DNA of 64,000 nt from Carya illinoinensis (Eukaryota > Streptophyta > Magnoliopsida > Fagales > Juglandaceae): positions 19,709,364-19,773,363 of the forward strand of contig NC_056762.1 of assembly GCF_018687715.1 (NCBI RefSeq), written 5' to 3'. Shown here piece after piece: positions 1 to 9,856 of the stretch. Numbering within the stretch: the first letter of the stretch is position 1; every line of letters starts with the position of its first letter. The notes beneath the pieces are model-generated. The model was not told where the DNA came from. It did no database searches and saw only the letters and a list, made by a program, of their open reading frames with translations. The position numbers were made by a program, and so were the translations under genes.

Positions 1-51
1 GATCGCCGGTTGGCATGAGATAGGCAGGGTGCGGCTAGGTCGTAATAGGAT

Positions 52-57
52 TATATT
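52..57 (+). promoter_or_regulatory. TATA-like box of 5S gene 1 (representative)
   Basis: TATATT lies at -28 to -23 from the gene start, the position known for the TATA-like element of Arabidopsis 5S genes. The same hexamer at the same distance precedes the copies I inspected, so the element for any gene is at start minus 28 to start minus 23. Confidence 0.8.
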
Positions 58-64
58 AGTTTTT

Positions 65-67
65 CGC
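65..67 (+). promoter_or_regulatory. CGC upstream element of gene 1 (representative)
   Basis: The only GC dinucleotide near the expected plant position (-12/-11 in Arabidopsis) is here at -14/-13. The base at -1 is T, not the C reported for Arabidopsis. Five genes carry C to T at -15, the first base of this motif. Its role is inferred from position only. Confidence 0.35.
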
Positions 68-128
68 TGGTAGCATGATGGGTGCGATCATACCAGCACT
101 AATGCACCGGATCCCATCAGAACTCCGC

Positions 129-143
129 AGTTAAGCGTGCTTG
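129..143 (+). promoter_or_regulatory. internal A box of gene 1 (representative)
   Basis: Gene positions 50-64, AGTTAAGCGTGCTTG, match the A box of the type 1 RNA polymerase III promoter in plant 5S genes. The common T59C variant falls inside it. Confidence 0.8.
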
Positions 144-145
144 GG

Positions 146-151
146 CGAGAG
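146..151 (+). promoter_or_regulatory. intermediate element of gene 1 (representative)
   Basis: Gene positions 67-72, CGAGAG, correspond to the intermediate element between the A and C boxes. The A71C variant lies in it and A74T just after it. Confidence 0.65.
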
Positions 152-158
152 TAGTACT

Positions 159-176
159 AGGATGGGTGACCTCCTG
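159..176 (+). promoter_or_regulatory. internal C box of gene 1 (representative)
   Basis: Gene positions 80-97, beginning AGGATGGGTGACC, form the C box, the main TFIIIA contact region in 5S genes. It is almost invariant here; G81A and G89A are each seen in a single copy. Confidence 0.8.
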
Positions 177-201
177 GGAAGTCCTCGTGTTGCACCCCCC
201 C

Positions 202-212
202 TTTTTATTTTT
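202..212 (+). terminator. Pol III terminator T5-A-T5 (D, S, V and E type)
   Basis: Two T5 runs separated by one A start 4 bp after the mature end of gene 1. Runs of four or more T stop RNA polymerase III. This form follows D, S, V and E genes. Confidence 0.85.
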
Positions 213-220
213 ACCGTATC

Positions 221-239
221 TCCGGTCGGATGGACCGGA
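221..239 (+). other. conserved spacer inverted repeat (representative)
   Basis: TCCGGT at 221-226 and ACCGGA at 234-239 can form a 6 bp stem with a 7 nt loop, about 23 bp after the gene. In A units the left arm is TCTGGT, which still pairs through a G-U. Function is unknown; it lies past the terminator. Confidence 0.5.
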
Positions 240-288
240 ACGAGAACCGGGCAATGGATTCTTAGGAAAATCGCACCGACCCCATCGC

Positions 289-299
289 GTAGCAATGGG
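289..299 (+). other. 11 bp segment absent from S units (representative)
   Basis: This 11 bp segment, beginning GTAGCAATG, is present in 308 bp units and missing in S units; in unit 4 the junction is between 1212 and 1213. It fully explains the 297 bp length class. Confidence 0.9.
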
Positions 300-387
300 T
301 ATCGATCTGATCGCCGGTTGGCATGGGATAGGCAGGGTGCGGCTAGGTCGTAATAGGATTATATTAGTTTTTCGCTGGTAGCATGAT

Positions 388-506
388 GGGTGCGATCATA
401 CCAGCACTAATGCACCGGATCCCATCAGAACTCCGCAGTTAAGCGTGCTTGGGCGAGAGTAGTACTAGGATGGGTGACCTCCTGGGAAGTCCTCGTGTTG
501 CACCCC
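388..506 (+). rRNA. 5S rRNA gene 2 (V unit)
   Basis: V unit, 308 bp, with G to A at 586 in the spacer; consensus gene. Confidence 0.97.
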
Positions 507-695
507 CCCTTTTTATTTTTACCGTATCTCCGGTCGGATGGACCGGAACGAGAACCGGGCAATGGATTCTTAGGAAAATCGCACCAACCCCATCGCGTAG
601 CAATGGGTATCGATCTGATCGCCGGTTGGCATGGGATAGGCAGGGTGCGGCTAGGTCGTAATAGGATTATATTAGTTTTTCGCTGGTAGCATGAT

Positions 696-814
696 GGGTG
701 CGATCATACCAGCACTAATGCACCGGATCCCATCAGAACTCCGCAGTTAAGCGTGCTTGGGCGAGAGTAGTACTAGGATGGGTGACCTCCTGGGAAGTCC
801 TCGTGTTGCACCCC
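696..814 (+). rRNA. 5S rRNA gene 3 (F/D mosaic unit)
   Basis: 308 bp; F-type C6-T6 terminator joined to a D-type rest of spacer; consensus gene. Confidence 0.97.
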
Positions 815-1003
815 CCTTTTTTATTTTTACCGCATCTCCGGTCGGATGGACCGGAACGACAACCGGGCAATGGATTCTTAGGAAAATCGCACCGACCCCA
901 TCGCGTAGCAATGGGTATCGATCAGATCGCCGGTTGGCATGGGATAGGCATGGTGCGGCTAGGTCGTAATAAGATTATATTAGTTTTTCGCTGGTAGCAT
1001 GAT

Positions 1004-1122
1004 GGGTGCGATCATACCAGCACTAATGCACTGGATCCCATCAGAACTCCGCAGTTAAGCGTGCTTGGGCGAGAGTAGTACTAGGATGGGTAACCTCCTG
1101 GGAAGTCCTCGTGTTGCACCCC
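1004..1122 (+). rRNA. 5S rRNA gene 4 (S unit)
   Basis: S unit, 297 bp. C29T and G89A (1092, in the C box); G to A at -32. The C box change may weaken TFIIIA binding. Confidence 0.95.
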
Positions 1123-1300
1123 CCCTTTTTATTTTTACCGCATCTCCGGTCGGATGGACCGGAACGACAACCGGGCAATGGATTCTTAGGAAAATCGCAC
1201 CGACCCCATCGCTATCAATCAGATCGCCAGTTGGCATGGGATAGGCAGGGTGCGGCTAGGTCGTAATAGGATTATATTAGTTTTTCGCTGGTAGCATGAT

Positions 1301-1419
1301 GGGTGCGATCATACCAGCACTAATGCACCGGATCCCATCAGAACTCCGCAGTTAAGCGTGCTTGGGCGAGAGTAGTACTAGGATGGGTGACCTCCTGGGA
1401 AGTCCTCGTGTTGCACCCC
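1301..1419 (+). rRNA. 5S rRNA gene 5 (A7 unit)
   Basis: A7 unit, 308 bp; consensus gene. Confidence 0.97.
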
Positions 1420-1422
1420 CCC

Positions 1423-1433
1423 TTTTAATTTTT
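1423..1433 (+). terminator. Pol III terminator T4-AA-T5 (A type)
   Basis: After gene 5 the first T run is only four long and is followed by AA and T5. This T to A change marks the A class. The second run may act as a backup. Confidence 0.8.
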
Positions 1434-1608
1434 ACCGCATCTCTGGTCGGATGGACCGGAACGAGAACCAGGGAATGGATTTTTAGGAAAATCGCACCGA
1501 CCCCATCGCGTAGCAATGGGTATCGGTCAGATCGCCGGTTGGCATGAGATAGGCAGGGTGCGGCTAGGTCGTAATAGGATTATATTAGTTTTTCGCTGGT
1601 AGCATGAT

Positions 1609-1727
1609 GGGTGCGATCATACCAGCACTAATGCACCGGATCCCATCAGAACTCCGCAGTTAAGCGTGCTTGGGCGAGAGTAGTACTAAGATGGGTGACC
1701 TCCTGGGAAGTCCTCGTGTTGCACCCC
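1609..1727 (+). rRNA. 5S rRNA gene 6 (D unit, mosaic)
   Basis: 308 bp, D spacer with A-type ATTTTTAGG; G81A at 1689 in the C box. Confidence 0.95.
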
Positions 1728-1916
1728 CCCTTTTTATTTTTACCGCATCTCCGGTCGGATGGACCGGAACGACAACCGGGCAATGGATTTTTAGGAAAAT
1801 CGCACCGACCCCATCGCGTAGCAATGGGTATCGATCAGATCGCCGGTTGGCATGGGATAGGCATGGTGCGGCTAGGTCGTAATAGGATTATATTAGTTTT
1901 TCGCTGGTAGCATGAT

Positions 1917-2035
1917 GGGTGCGATCATACCAGCACTAATGCACCGGATCCCATCAGAACTCCGCAGTTAAGCGTGCTTGGGCGAGAGTAGTACTAGGAT
2001 GGGTGACCTCCTGGGAAGTCCTCGTGTTGCACCCC
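1917..2035 (+). rRNA. 5S rRNA gene 7 (S unit)
   Basis: S unit, 297 bp; consensus gene. Confidence 0.97.
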
Positions 2036-2213
2036 CCCTTTTTATTTTTACCGCATCTCCGGTCGGATGGACCGGAACGACAACCGGGCAATGGATTCTT
2101 AGGAAAATCGCACCGACCCCATCGCTATCAATCAGATCGCCAGTTGGCATGGGATAGGCAGGGTGCGGCTAGGTCGTAATAGGATTATATTAGTTTTTCG
2201 CTGGTAGCATGAT

Positions 2214-2332
2214 GGGTGCGATCATACCAGCACTAATGCACCGGATCCCATCAGAACTCCGCAGTTAAGCGTGCTTGGGCGAGAGTAGTACTAGGATGGG
2301 TGACCTCCTGGGAAGTCCTCGTGTTGCACCCC
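2214..2332 (+). rRNA. 5S rRNA gene 8 (A6 unit)
   Basis: A6 unit, 307 bp; consensus gene. Confidence 0.97.
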
Positions 2333-2334
2333 CC

Positions 2335-2345
2335 TTTTAATTTTT
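2335..2345 (+). terminator. Pol III terminator, A6 type
   Basis: T4-AA-T5 follows a six-C run instead of seven, which gives the 307 bp unit. The arrangement recurs in 18 units. Confidence 0.8.
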
Positions 2346-2520
2346 ACCGCATCTCTGGTCGGATGGACCGGAACGAGAACCAGGGAATGGATTTTTAGGA
2401 AAATCGCACCGACCCCATCGCGTAGCAATGGGTATCGGTCAGATCGCCGGTTGGCATGAGATAGGCAGGGTGCGGCTAGGTCGTAATAGGATTATATTAG
2501 TTTTTCGCTGGTAGCATGAT

Positions 2521-2639
2521 GGGTGCGATCATACCAGCACTAATGCACCGGATCCCATCAGAACTCCGCAGTTAAGCGCGCTTGGGCGAGAGTAGTACTA
2601 GGATGGGTGACCTCCTGGGAAGTCCTCGTGTTGCACCCC
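2521..2639 (+). rRNA. 5S rRNA gene 9 (D unit)
   Basis: D unit, 308 bp, private ATCGATTAG in the spacer; T59C. Confidence 0.97.
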
Positions 2640-2828
2640 CCCTTTTTATTTTTACCGCATCTCCGGTCGGATGGACCGGAACGACAACCGGGCAATGGAT
2701 TCTTAGGAAAATCGCACCGACCCCATCGCGTAGCAATGGGTATCGATTAGATCGCCGGTTGGCATGGGATAGGCATGGTGCGGCTAGGTCGTAATAGGAT
2801 TATATTAGTTTTTCGCTGGTAGCATGAT

Positions 2829-2947
2829 GGGTGCGATCATAGCAGCACTAATGCACCGGATCCCATCAGAACTCCGCAGTTAAGCGTGCTTGGGCGAGAG
2901 TAGTACTAGGATGGGTGACCTCCTGGGAAGTCCTCGTGTTGCACCCC
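2829..2947 (+). rRNA. 5S rRNA gene 10 (S unit)
   Basis: S unit, 297 bp; C14G. Confidence 0.97.
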
Positions 2948-3125
2948 CCCTTTTTATTTTTACCGCATCTCCGGTCGGATGGACCGGAACGACAACCGGG
3001 CAATGGATTCTTAGGAAAATCGCACCGACCCCATCGCTATCAATCAGATCGCCGGTTGGCATGGGATAGGCAGGGTGCGGCTAGGTCGTAATAGGATTAT
3101 ATTAGTTTTTCGCTGGTAGCATGAT

Positions 3126-3244
3126 GGGTGCGATCATACCAGCACTAATGCACCGGATCCCATCAGAACTCCGCAGTTAAGCGTGCTTGGGCGAGAGTAG
3201 TACTAGGATGGGTGACCTCCTGGGAAGTCCTCGTGTTGCACCCC
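3126..3244 (+). rRNA. 5S rRNA gene 11 (A7 unit)
   Basis: A7 unit, 308 bp; consensus gene. Confidence 0.97.
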
Positions 3245-3433
3245 CCCTTTTAATTTTTACCGCATCTCTGGTCGGATGGACCGGAACGAGAACCAGGGAA
3301 TGGATTTTTAGGAAAATCGCACCGACCCCATCGCGTAGCAATGGGTATCGGTCAGATCGCCGGTTGGCATGAGATAGGCAGGGTGCGGCTAGGTCGTAAT
3401 AGGATTATATTAGTTTTTCGCTGGTAGCATGAT

Positions 3434-3552
3434 GGGTGCGATCATACCAGCACTAATGCACTGGATCCCATCAGAACTCCGCAGTTAAGCGTGCTTGGGC
3501 GAGAGTAGTACTAGGATGGGTGACCTCCTGGGAAGTCCTCGTGTTGCACCCC
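3434..3552 (+). rRNA. 5S rRNA gene 12 (D unit)
   Basis: D unit, 308 bp; C29T. Confidence 0.97.
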
Positions 3553-3741
3553 CCCTTTTTATTTTTACCGCATCTCCGGTCGGATGGACCGGAACGACAA
3601 CCGGGCAATGGATTCTTAGGAAAATCGCACCGACCCCATCGCGTAGCAATGGGTATCGATCAGATCGCCGGTTGGCATGGGATAGGCATGGTGCGGCTAG
3701 GTCGTAATAGGATTATATTAGTTTTTCGCTGGTAGCATGAT

Positions 3742-3860
3742 GGGTGCGATCATACCTGCACTAATGCACCGGATCCCATCAGAACTCCGCAGTTAAGCGT
3801 GCTTGGGCGAGAGTAGTACTAGGATGGGTGACCTCCTGGGAAGTCCTCGTGTTGCACCCC
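3742..3860 (+). rRNA. 5S rRNA gene 13 (D unit)
   Basis: D unit, 308 bp, GCGATGG spacer variant; A16T. Confidence 0.97.
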
Positions 3861-4049
3861 CCCTTTTTATTTTTACCGCATCTCCGGTCGGATGGACCGG
3901 AACGACAACCGGGCAATGGATTCTTAGGAAAATCGCACCGACCCCATCGCGTAGCGATGGGTATCGATCAGATCGCCGGTTGGCATGGGATAGGCATGGT
4001 GCGGCTAGGTCGTAATAGGATTATATTAGTTTTTCGCTGGTAGCATGAT

Positions 4050-4168
4050 GGGTGCGATCATACCAGCACTAATGCACCGGATCCCATCAGAACTCCGCAG
4101 TTAAGCGTGCTTGGGCGAGAGTAGTACTAGGATGGGTGACCTCCTGGGAAGTCCTCGTGTTGCACCCC
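4050..4168 (+). rRNA. 5S rRNA gene 14 (S unit)
   Basis: S unit, 297 bp; consensus gene. Confidence 0.97.
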
Positions 4169-4346
4169 CCCTTTTTATTTTTACCGCATCTCCGGTCGGA
4201 TGGACCGGAACGACAACCGGGCAATGGATTCTTAGGAAAATCGCACCGACCCCATCGCTATCAATCAGATCGCCAGTTGGCATGGGATAGGCAGGGTGCG
4301 GCTAGGTCGTAATAGGATTATATTAGTTTTTCGCTGGTAGCATGAT

Positions 4347-4465
4347 GGGTGCGATCATACCAGCACTAATGCACCGGATCCCATCAGAACTCCGCAGTTA
4401 AGCGTGCTTGGGCGAGAGTAGTACTAGGATGGGTGACCTCCTGGGAAGTCCTCGTGTTGCACCCC
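4347..4465 (+). rRNA. 5S rRNA gene 15 (A6 unit)
   Basis: A6 unit, 307 bp; consensus gene. Confidence 0.97.
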
Positions 4466-4653
4466 CCTTTTAATTTTTACCGCATCTCTGGTCGGATGGA
4501 CCGGAACGAGAACCAGGGAATGGATTTTTAGGAAAATCGCACCGACCCCATCGCGTAGCAATGGGTATCGGTCAGATCGCCGGTTGGCATGAGATAGGCA
4601 GGGTGCGGCTAGGTCGTAATAGGATTATATTAGTTTTTCGCTGGTAGCATGAT

Positions 4654-4772
4654 GGGTGCGATCATACCAGCACTAATGCACCGGATCCCATCAGAACTCC
4701 GCAGTTAAGCGTGCTTGGGCGAGAGTAGTACTAGGATGGGTGACCTCCTGGGAAGTCCTCGTGTTGCACCCC
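4654..4772 (+). rRNA. 5S rRNA gene 16 (V unit)
   Basis: V unit, 308 bp; consensus gene. Confidence 0.97.
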
Positions 4773-4961
4773 CCCTTTTTATTTTTACCGTATCTCCGGT
4801 CGGATGGACCGGAACGAGAACCGGGCAATGGATTCTTAGGAAAATCGCACCGACCCCATCGCGTAGCAATGGGTATCGATCTGATCGCCGGTTGGCATGG
4901 GATAGGCAGGGTGCGGCTAGGTCGTAATAGGATTATATTAGTTTTTCGCTGGTAGCATGAT

Positions 4962-5080
4962 GGGTGCGATCATACCAGCACTAATGCACCGGATCCCATC
5001 AGAACTCCGCAGTTAAGCGTGCTTGGGCGAGAGTAGTACTAGGATGGGTGACCTCCTGGGAAGTCCTCGTGTTGCACCCC
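4962..5080 (+). rRNA. 5S rRNA gene 17 (F unit)
   Basis: F unit, 308 bp; consensus gene. Confidence 0.97.
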
Positions 5081-5082
5081 CC

Positions 5083-5094
5083 TTTTTTATTTTT
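5083..5094 (+). terminator. Pol III terminator T6-A-T5 (F type)
   Basis: One C of the C run is replaced by T, giving six C then six T at unchanged unit length. It is found in units 3, 17, 42, 103 and 164. Confidence 0.8.
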
Positions 5095-5269
5095 ACCGCA
5101 TCTCCGGTCGGATGGACCGGAACGAGAACCGGGCAATGGATTCTTAGGAAAATCGCACCGACCCCATCGCGTAGCAATGGGTATCGATCAGATCGCCGGT
5201 TGGCATGGGATAGGCAGGGTGCGGCTAGGTCGTAATAGGATTATATTAGTTTTTCGCTGGTAGCATGAT

Positions 5270-5388
5270 GGGTGCGATCATACCAGCACTAATGCACCGG
5301 ATCCCATCAGAACTCCGCAGTTAAGCGTGCTTGGGCGAGAGTAGTACTAGGATGGGTGACCTCCTGGGAAGTCCTCGTGTTGCACCCC
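5270..5388 (+). rRNA. 5S rRNA gene 18 (D unit)
   Basis: D unit, 308 bp, ending in AATAAGATT; consensus gene. Confidence 0.97.
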
Positions 5389-5577
5389 CCCTTTTTATTT
5401 TTACCGCATCTCCGGTCGGATGGACCGGAACGACAACCGGGCAATGGATTCTTAGGAAAATCGCACCGACCCCATCGCGTAGCAATGGGTATCGATCAGA
5501 TCGCCGGTTGGCATGGGATAGGCATGGTGCGGCTAGGTCGTAATAAGATTATATTAGTTTTTCGCTGGTAGCATGAT

Positions 5578-5696
5578 GGGTGCGATCATACCAGCACTAA
5601 TGCACCGGATCCCATCAGAACTCCGCAGTTAAGCGTGCTTGGGCGAGAGTAGTACTAGGATGGGTGACCTCCTGGGAAGTCCTCGTGTTGCACCCC
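5578..5696 (+). rRNA. 5S rRNA gene 19 (S unit)
   Basis: S unit, 297 bp; consensus gene with G to A at -32. Confidence 0.97.
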
Positions 5697-5874
5697 CCCT
5701 TTTTATTTTTACCGCATCTCCGGTCGGATGGACCGGAACGACAACCGGGCAATGGATTCTTAGGAAAATCGCACCGACCCCATCGCTATCAATCAGATCG
5801 CCAGTTGGCATGGGATAGGCAGGGTGCGGCTAGGTCGTAATAGGATTATATTAGTTTTTCGCTGGTAGCATGAT

Positions 5875-5993
5875 GGGTGCGATCATACCAGCACTAATGC
5901 ACCGGATCCCATCAGAACTCCGCAGTTAAGCGTGCTTGGGCGAGAGTAGTACTAGGATGGGTGACCTCCTGGGAAGTCCTCGTGTTGCACCCC
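5875..5993 (+). rRNA. 5S rRNA gene 20 (A7 unit)
   Basis: A7 unit, 308 bp; consensus gene. Confidence 0.97.
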
Positions 5994-6182
5994 CCCTTTT
6001 AATTTTTACCGCATCTCTGGTCGGATGGACCGGAACGAGAACCAGGGAATGGATTTTTAGGAAAATCGCACCGACCCCATCGCGTAGCAATGGGTATCGG
6101 TCAGATCGCCGGTTGGCATGAGATAGGCAGGGTGCGGCTAGGTCGTAATAGGATTATATTAGTTTTTCGCTGGTAGCATGAT

Positions 6183-6301
6183 GGGTGCGATCATACCAGC
6201 ACTAATGCACCGGATCCCATCAGAACTCCGCAGTTAAGCGTGCTTGGGCGAGAGTAGTACTAGGATGGGTGACCTCCTGGGAAGTCCTCGTGTTGCACCC
6301 C
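6183..6301 (+). rRNA. 5S rRNA gene 21 (D unit)
   Basis: D unit, 308 bp; consensus gene. Confidence 0.97.
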
Positions 6302-6490
6302 CCCTTTTTATTTTTACCGCATCTCCGGTCGGATGGACCGGAACGACAACCGGGCAATGGATTCTTAGGAAAATCGCACCGACCCCATCGCGTAGCAATG
6401 GGTATCGATCAGATCGCCGGTTGGCATGGGATAGGCATGGTGCGGCTAGGTCGTAATAGGATTATATTAGTTTTTCGCTGGTAGCATGAT

Positions 6491-6609
6491 GGGTGCGATC
6501 ATACCAGCACTAATGCACCGGATCCCATCAGAACTCCGCAGTTAAGCGTGCTTGGGCGAGAGTAGTACTAGGATGGGTGACCTCCTGGGAAGTCCTCGTG
6601 TTGCACCCC
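6491..6609 (+). rRNA. 5S rRNA gene 22 (S unit)
   Basis: S unit, 297 bp; consensus gene. Confidence 0.97.
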
Positions 6610-6787
6610 CCCTTTTTATTTTTACCGCATCTCCGGTCGGATGGACCGGAACGACAACCGGGCAATGGATTCTTAGGAAAATCGCACCGACCCCATCGCT
6701 ATCAATCAGATCGCCAGTTGGCATGGGATAGGCAGGGTGCGGCTAGGTCGTAATAGGATTATATTAGTTTTTCGCTGGTAGCATGAT

Positions 6788-6906
6788 GGGTGCGATCATA
6801 CCAGCACTAATGCACCGGATCCCATCAGAACTCCGCAGTTAAGCGTGCTTGGGCGAGAGTAGTACTAGGATGGGTGACCTCCTGGGAAGTCCTCGTGTTG
6901 CACCCC
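6788..6906 (+). rRNA. 5S rRNA gene 23 (E unit)
   Basis: E unit, 308 bp; consensus gene. Confidence 0.97.
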
Positions 6907-7095
6907 CCCTTTTTATTTTTACCGCATCTCCGGTCGGATGGACCGGAACGACAACCGGGCAATGGATTTTTAGGAAAATCGCACCGACCCCATCGCGTAG
7001 CAATGGGTATCGGTCAGATCGCCGGTTGGCATGAGATAGGCAGGGTGCGGCTAGGTCGTAATAGGATTATATTAGTTTTTCGCTGGTAGCATGAT

Positions 7096-7214
7096 GGGTG
7101 CGATCATACCAGCACTAATGCACTGGATCCCATCAGAACTCCGCAGTTAAGCGTGCTTGGGCGAGAGTAGTACTAGGATGGGTGACCTCCTGGGAAGTCC
7201 TCGTGTTGCACCCC
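7096..7214 (+). rRNA. 5S rRNA gene 24 (E unit)
   Basis: E unit, 308 bp; C29T. Confidence 0.97.
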
Positions 7215-7403
7215 CCCTTTTTATTTTTACCGCATCTCCGGTCGGATGGACCGGAACGACAACCGGGCAATGGATTTTTAGGAAAATCGCACCGACCCCA
7301 TCGCGTAGCAATGGGTATCGGTCAGATCGCCGGTTGGCATGAGATAGGCAGGGTGCGGCTAGGTCGTAATAGGATTATATTAGTTTTTCGCTGGTAGCAT
7401 GAT

Positions 7404-7522
7404 GGGTGCGATCATACCAGCACTAATGCACTGGATCCCATCAGAACTCCGCAGTTAAGCGTGCTTGGGCGAGAGTAGTACTAGGATGGGTGACCTCCTG
7501 GGAAGTCCTCGTGTTGCACCCC
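7404..7522 (+). rRNA. 5S rRNA gene 25 (D unit)
   Basis: D unit, 308 bp; C29T. Confidence 0.97.
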
Positions 7523-7711
7523 CCCTTTTTATTTTTACCGCATCTCCGGTCGGATGGACCGGAACGACAACCGGGCAATGGATTCTTAGGAAAATCGCAC
7601 CGACCCCATCGCGTAGCAATGGGTATCGATCAGATCGCCGGTTGGCATGGGATAGGCATGGTGCGGCTAGGTCGTAATAGGATTATATTAGTTTTTCGCT
7701 GGTAGCATGAT

Positions 7712-7830
7712 GGGTGCGATCATACCTGCACTAATGCACCGGATCCCATCAGAACTCCGCAGTTAAGCGTGCTTGGGCGAGAGTAGTACTAGGATGGGTG
7801 ACCTCCTGGGAAGTCCTCGTGTTGCACCCC
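7712..7830 (+). rRNA. 5S rRNA gene 26 (D unit)
   Basis: D unit, 308 bp, GCGATGG variant; A16T. Confidence 0.97.
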
Positions 7831-8019
7831 CCCTTTTTATTTTTACCGCATCTCCGGTCGGATGGACCGGAACGACAACCGGGCAATGGATTCTTAGGAA
7901 AATCGCACCGACCCCATCGCGTAGCGATGGGTATCGATCAGATCGCCGGTTGGCATGGGATAGGCATGGTGCGGCTAGGTCGTAATAGGATTATATTAGT
8001 TTTTCGCTGGTAGCATGAT

Positions 8020-8138
8020 GGGTGCGATCATAGCAGCACTAATGCACCGGATCCCATCAGAACTCCGCAGTTAAGCGTGCTTGGGCGAGAGTAGTACTAG
8101 GATGGGTGACCTCCTGGGAAGTCCTCGTGTTGCACCCC
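8020..8138 (+). rRNA. 5S rRNA gene 27 (S unit)
   Basis: S unit, 297 bp; C14G. Confidence 0.97.
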
Positions 8139-8316
8139 CCCTTTTTATTTTTACCGCATCTCCGGTCGGATGGACCGGAACGACAACCGGGCAATGGATT
8201 CTTAGGAAAATCGCACCGACCCCATCGCTATCAATCAGATCGCCAGTTGGCATGGGATAGGCAGGGTGCGGCTAGGTCGTAATAGGATTATATTAGTTTT
8301 TCGCTGGTAGCATGAT

Positions 8317-8435
8317 GGGTGCGATCATACCAGCACTAATGCACCGGATCCCATCAGAACTCCGCAGTTAAGCGTGCTTGGGCGAGAGTAGTACTAGGAT
8401 GGGTGACCTCCTGGGAAGTCCTCGTGTTGCACCCC
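8317..8435 (+). rRNA. 5S rRNA gene 28 (A/E mosaic unit)
   Basis: 308 bp; A-type terminator, D-type middle, A-type end; consensus gene. Confidence 0.97.
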
Positions 8436-8624
8436 CCCTTTTAATTTTTACCGCATCTCCGGTCGGATGGACCGGAACGACAACCGGGCAATGGATTTTT
8501 AGGAAAATCGCACCGACCCCATCGCGTAGCAATGGGTATCGGTCAGATCGCCGGTTGGCATGAGATAGGCAGGGTGCGGCTAGGTCGTAATAGGATTATA
8601 TTAGTTTTTCGCTGGTAGCATGAT

Positions 8625-8743
8625 GGGTGCGATCATACCAGCACTAATGCACTGGATCCCATCAGAACTCCGCAGTTAAGCGTGCTTGGGCGAGAGTAGT
8701 ACTAGGATGGGTGACCTCCTGGGAAGTCCTCGTGTTGCACCCC
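8625..8743 (+). rRNA. 5S rRNA gene 29 (E unit)
   Basis: E unit, 308 bp; C29T. Confidence 0.97.
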
Positions 8744-8932
8744 CCCTTTTTATTTTTACCGCATCTCCGGTCGGATGGACCGGAACGACAACCGGGCAAT
8801 GGATTTTTAGGAAAATCGCACCGACCCCATCGCGTAGCAATGGGTATCGGTCAGATCGCCGGTTGGCATGAGATAGGCAGGGTGCGGCTAGGTCGTAATA
8901 GGATTATATTAGTTTTTCGCTGGTAGCATGAT

Positions 8933-9051
8933 GGGTGCGATCATACCAGCACTAATGCACTGGATCCCATCAGAACTTCGCAGTTAAGCGTGCTTGGGCG
9001 AGAGTAGTACTAGGATGGGTGACCTCCTGGGAAGTCCTCGTGTTGCACCCC
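8933..9051 (+). rRNA. 5S rRNA gene 30 (E unit)
   Basis: E unit, 308 bp; C29T and C46T, a pair otherwise found mostly in S units. Confidence 0.97.
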
Positions 9052-9240
9052 CCCTTTTTATTTTTACCGCATCTCCGGTCGGATGGACCGGAACGACAAC
9101 CGGGCAATGGATTTTTAGGAAAATCGCACCGACCCCATCGCGTAGCAATGGGTATCGGTCAGATCGCCGGTTGGCATGAGATAGGCAGGGTGCGGCTAGG
9201 TCGTAATAGGATTATATTAGTTTTTCGCTGGTAGCATGAT

Positions 9241-9359
9241 GGGTGCGATCATACCAGCACTAATGCACCGGATCCCATCAGAACTCCGCAGTTAAGCGTG
9301 CTTGGGCGAGAGTAGTACTAGGATGGGTGACCTCCTGGGAAGTCCTCGTGTTGCACCCC
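9241..9359 (+). rRNA. 5S rRNA gene 31 (E unit)
   Basis: E unit, 308 bp; consensus gene. Confidence 0.97.
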
Positions 9360-9548
9360 CCCTTTTTATTTTTACCGCATCTCCGGTCGGATGGACCGGA
9401 ACGACAACCGGGCAATGGATTTTTAGGAAAATCGCACCGACCCCATCGCGTAGCAATGGGTATCGGTCAGATCGCCGGTTGGCATGAGATAGGCAGGGTG
9501 CGGCTAGGTCGTAATAGGATTATATTAGTTTTTCGCTGGTAGCATGAT

Positions 9549-9667
9549 GGGTGCGATCATACCAGCACTAATGCACCGGATCCCATCAGAACTCCGCAGT
9601 TAAGCGTGCTTGGGCGAGAGTAGTACTAGGATGGGTGACCTCCTGGGAAGTCCTCGTGTTGCACCCC
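9549..9667 (+). rRNA. 5S rRNA gene 32 (E unit)
   Basis: E unit, 308 bp; consensus gene. Confidence 0.97.
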
Positions 9668-9856
9668 CCCTTTTTATTTTTACCGCATCTCCGGTCGGAT
9701 GGACCGGAACGACAACCGGGCAATGGATTTTTAGGAAAATCGCACCGACCCCATCGCGTAGCAATGGGTATCGGTCAGATCGCCGGTTGGCATGAGATAG
9801 GCAGGGTGCGGCTAGGTCGTAATAGGATTATATTAGTTTTTCGCTGGTAGCATGAT

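Larger units (their letters stand above)
1..79 (+). repeat. partial 5S spacer at left edge
   Basis: This is the 3' end of a unit whose gene lies outside the window. The ATGAGATAG and CAGGGTGCGG variants mark it as the tail of an A or E class unit. It holds the upstream promoter elements of the first gene. Confidence 0.95.
80..198 (+). rRNA. 5S rRNA gene 1 (V unit)
   Basis: This gene makes the 5S RNA of the large ribosomal subunit, transcribed by RNA polymerase III with TFIIIA. GGGTGC at 80-85 pairs with GCACCC at 192-197 (helix I). By hand, CCAGCAC (14-20) pairs with GTGCTTGG (58-65, one bulged T) as helix II, and CGGA (29-32) with TCCG (45-48) in helix III. The end is set at 119 nt, one C past the closing stem, as usual for plant 5S; it could be one base longer or shorter. 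The sequence equals the window consensus, and coordinates of the other copies follow the same rule. The V spacer is 189 bp. Confidence 0.98.
2521..6787 (+). repeat. 14-unit block, copy 1 (units 9-22)
   Basis: The unit order D S A D D S A V F D S A D S, with the same gene variants at matching places (T59C, C14G, C29T, A16T), is repeated at 10165-14432. The offset is 7644 bp, becoming 7645 after unit 15, which has six C where its partner has seven. Confidence 0.9.

Noticed and set aside
141..353. Repeated open reading frames of 60-71 codons on the + strand, starting inside each gene
   Set aside because: They begin within the 5S gene at TTG or ATG, overlap the non-coding spacer, recur in every unit with the period of the repeat, and vary with no sign of codon constraint. 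They are by-products of the repeat.
1055..1237. Repeated 60-65 codon open frames on the - strand in the short units
   Set aside because: They exist only because the 11 bp deletion changes the frame in S units and run antisense through the 5S gene. No promoter or coding signature is seen.
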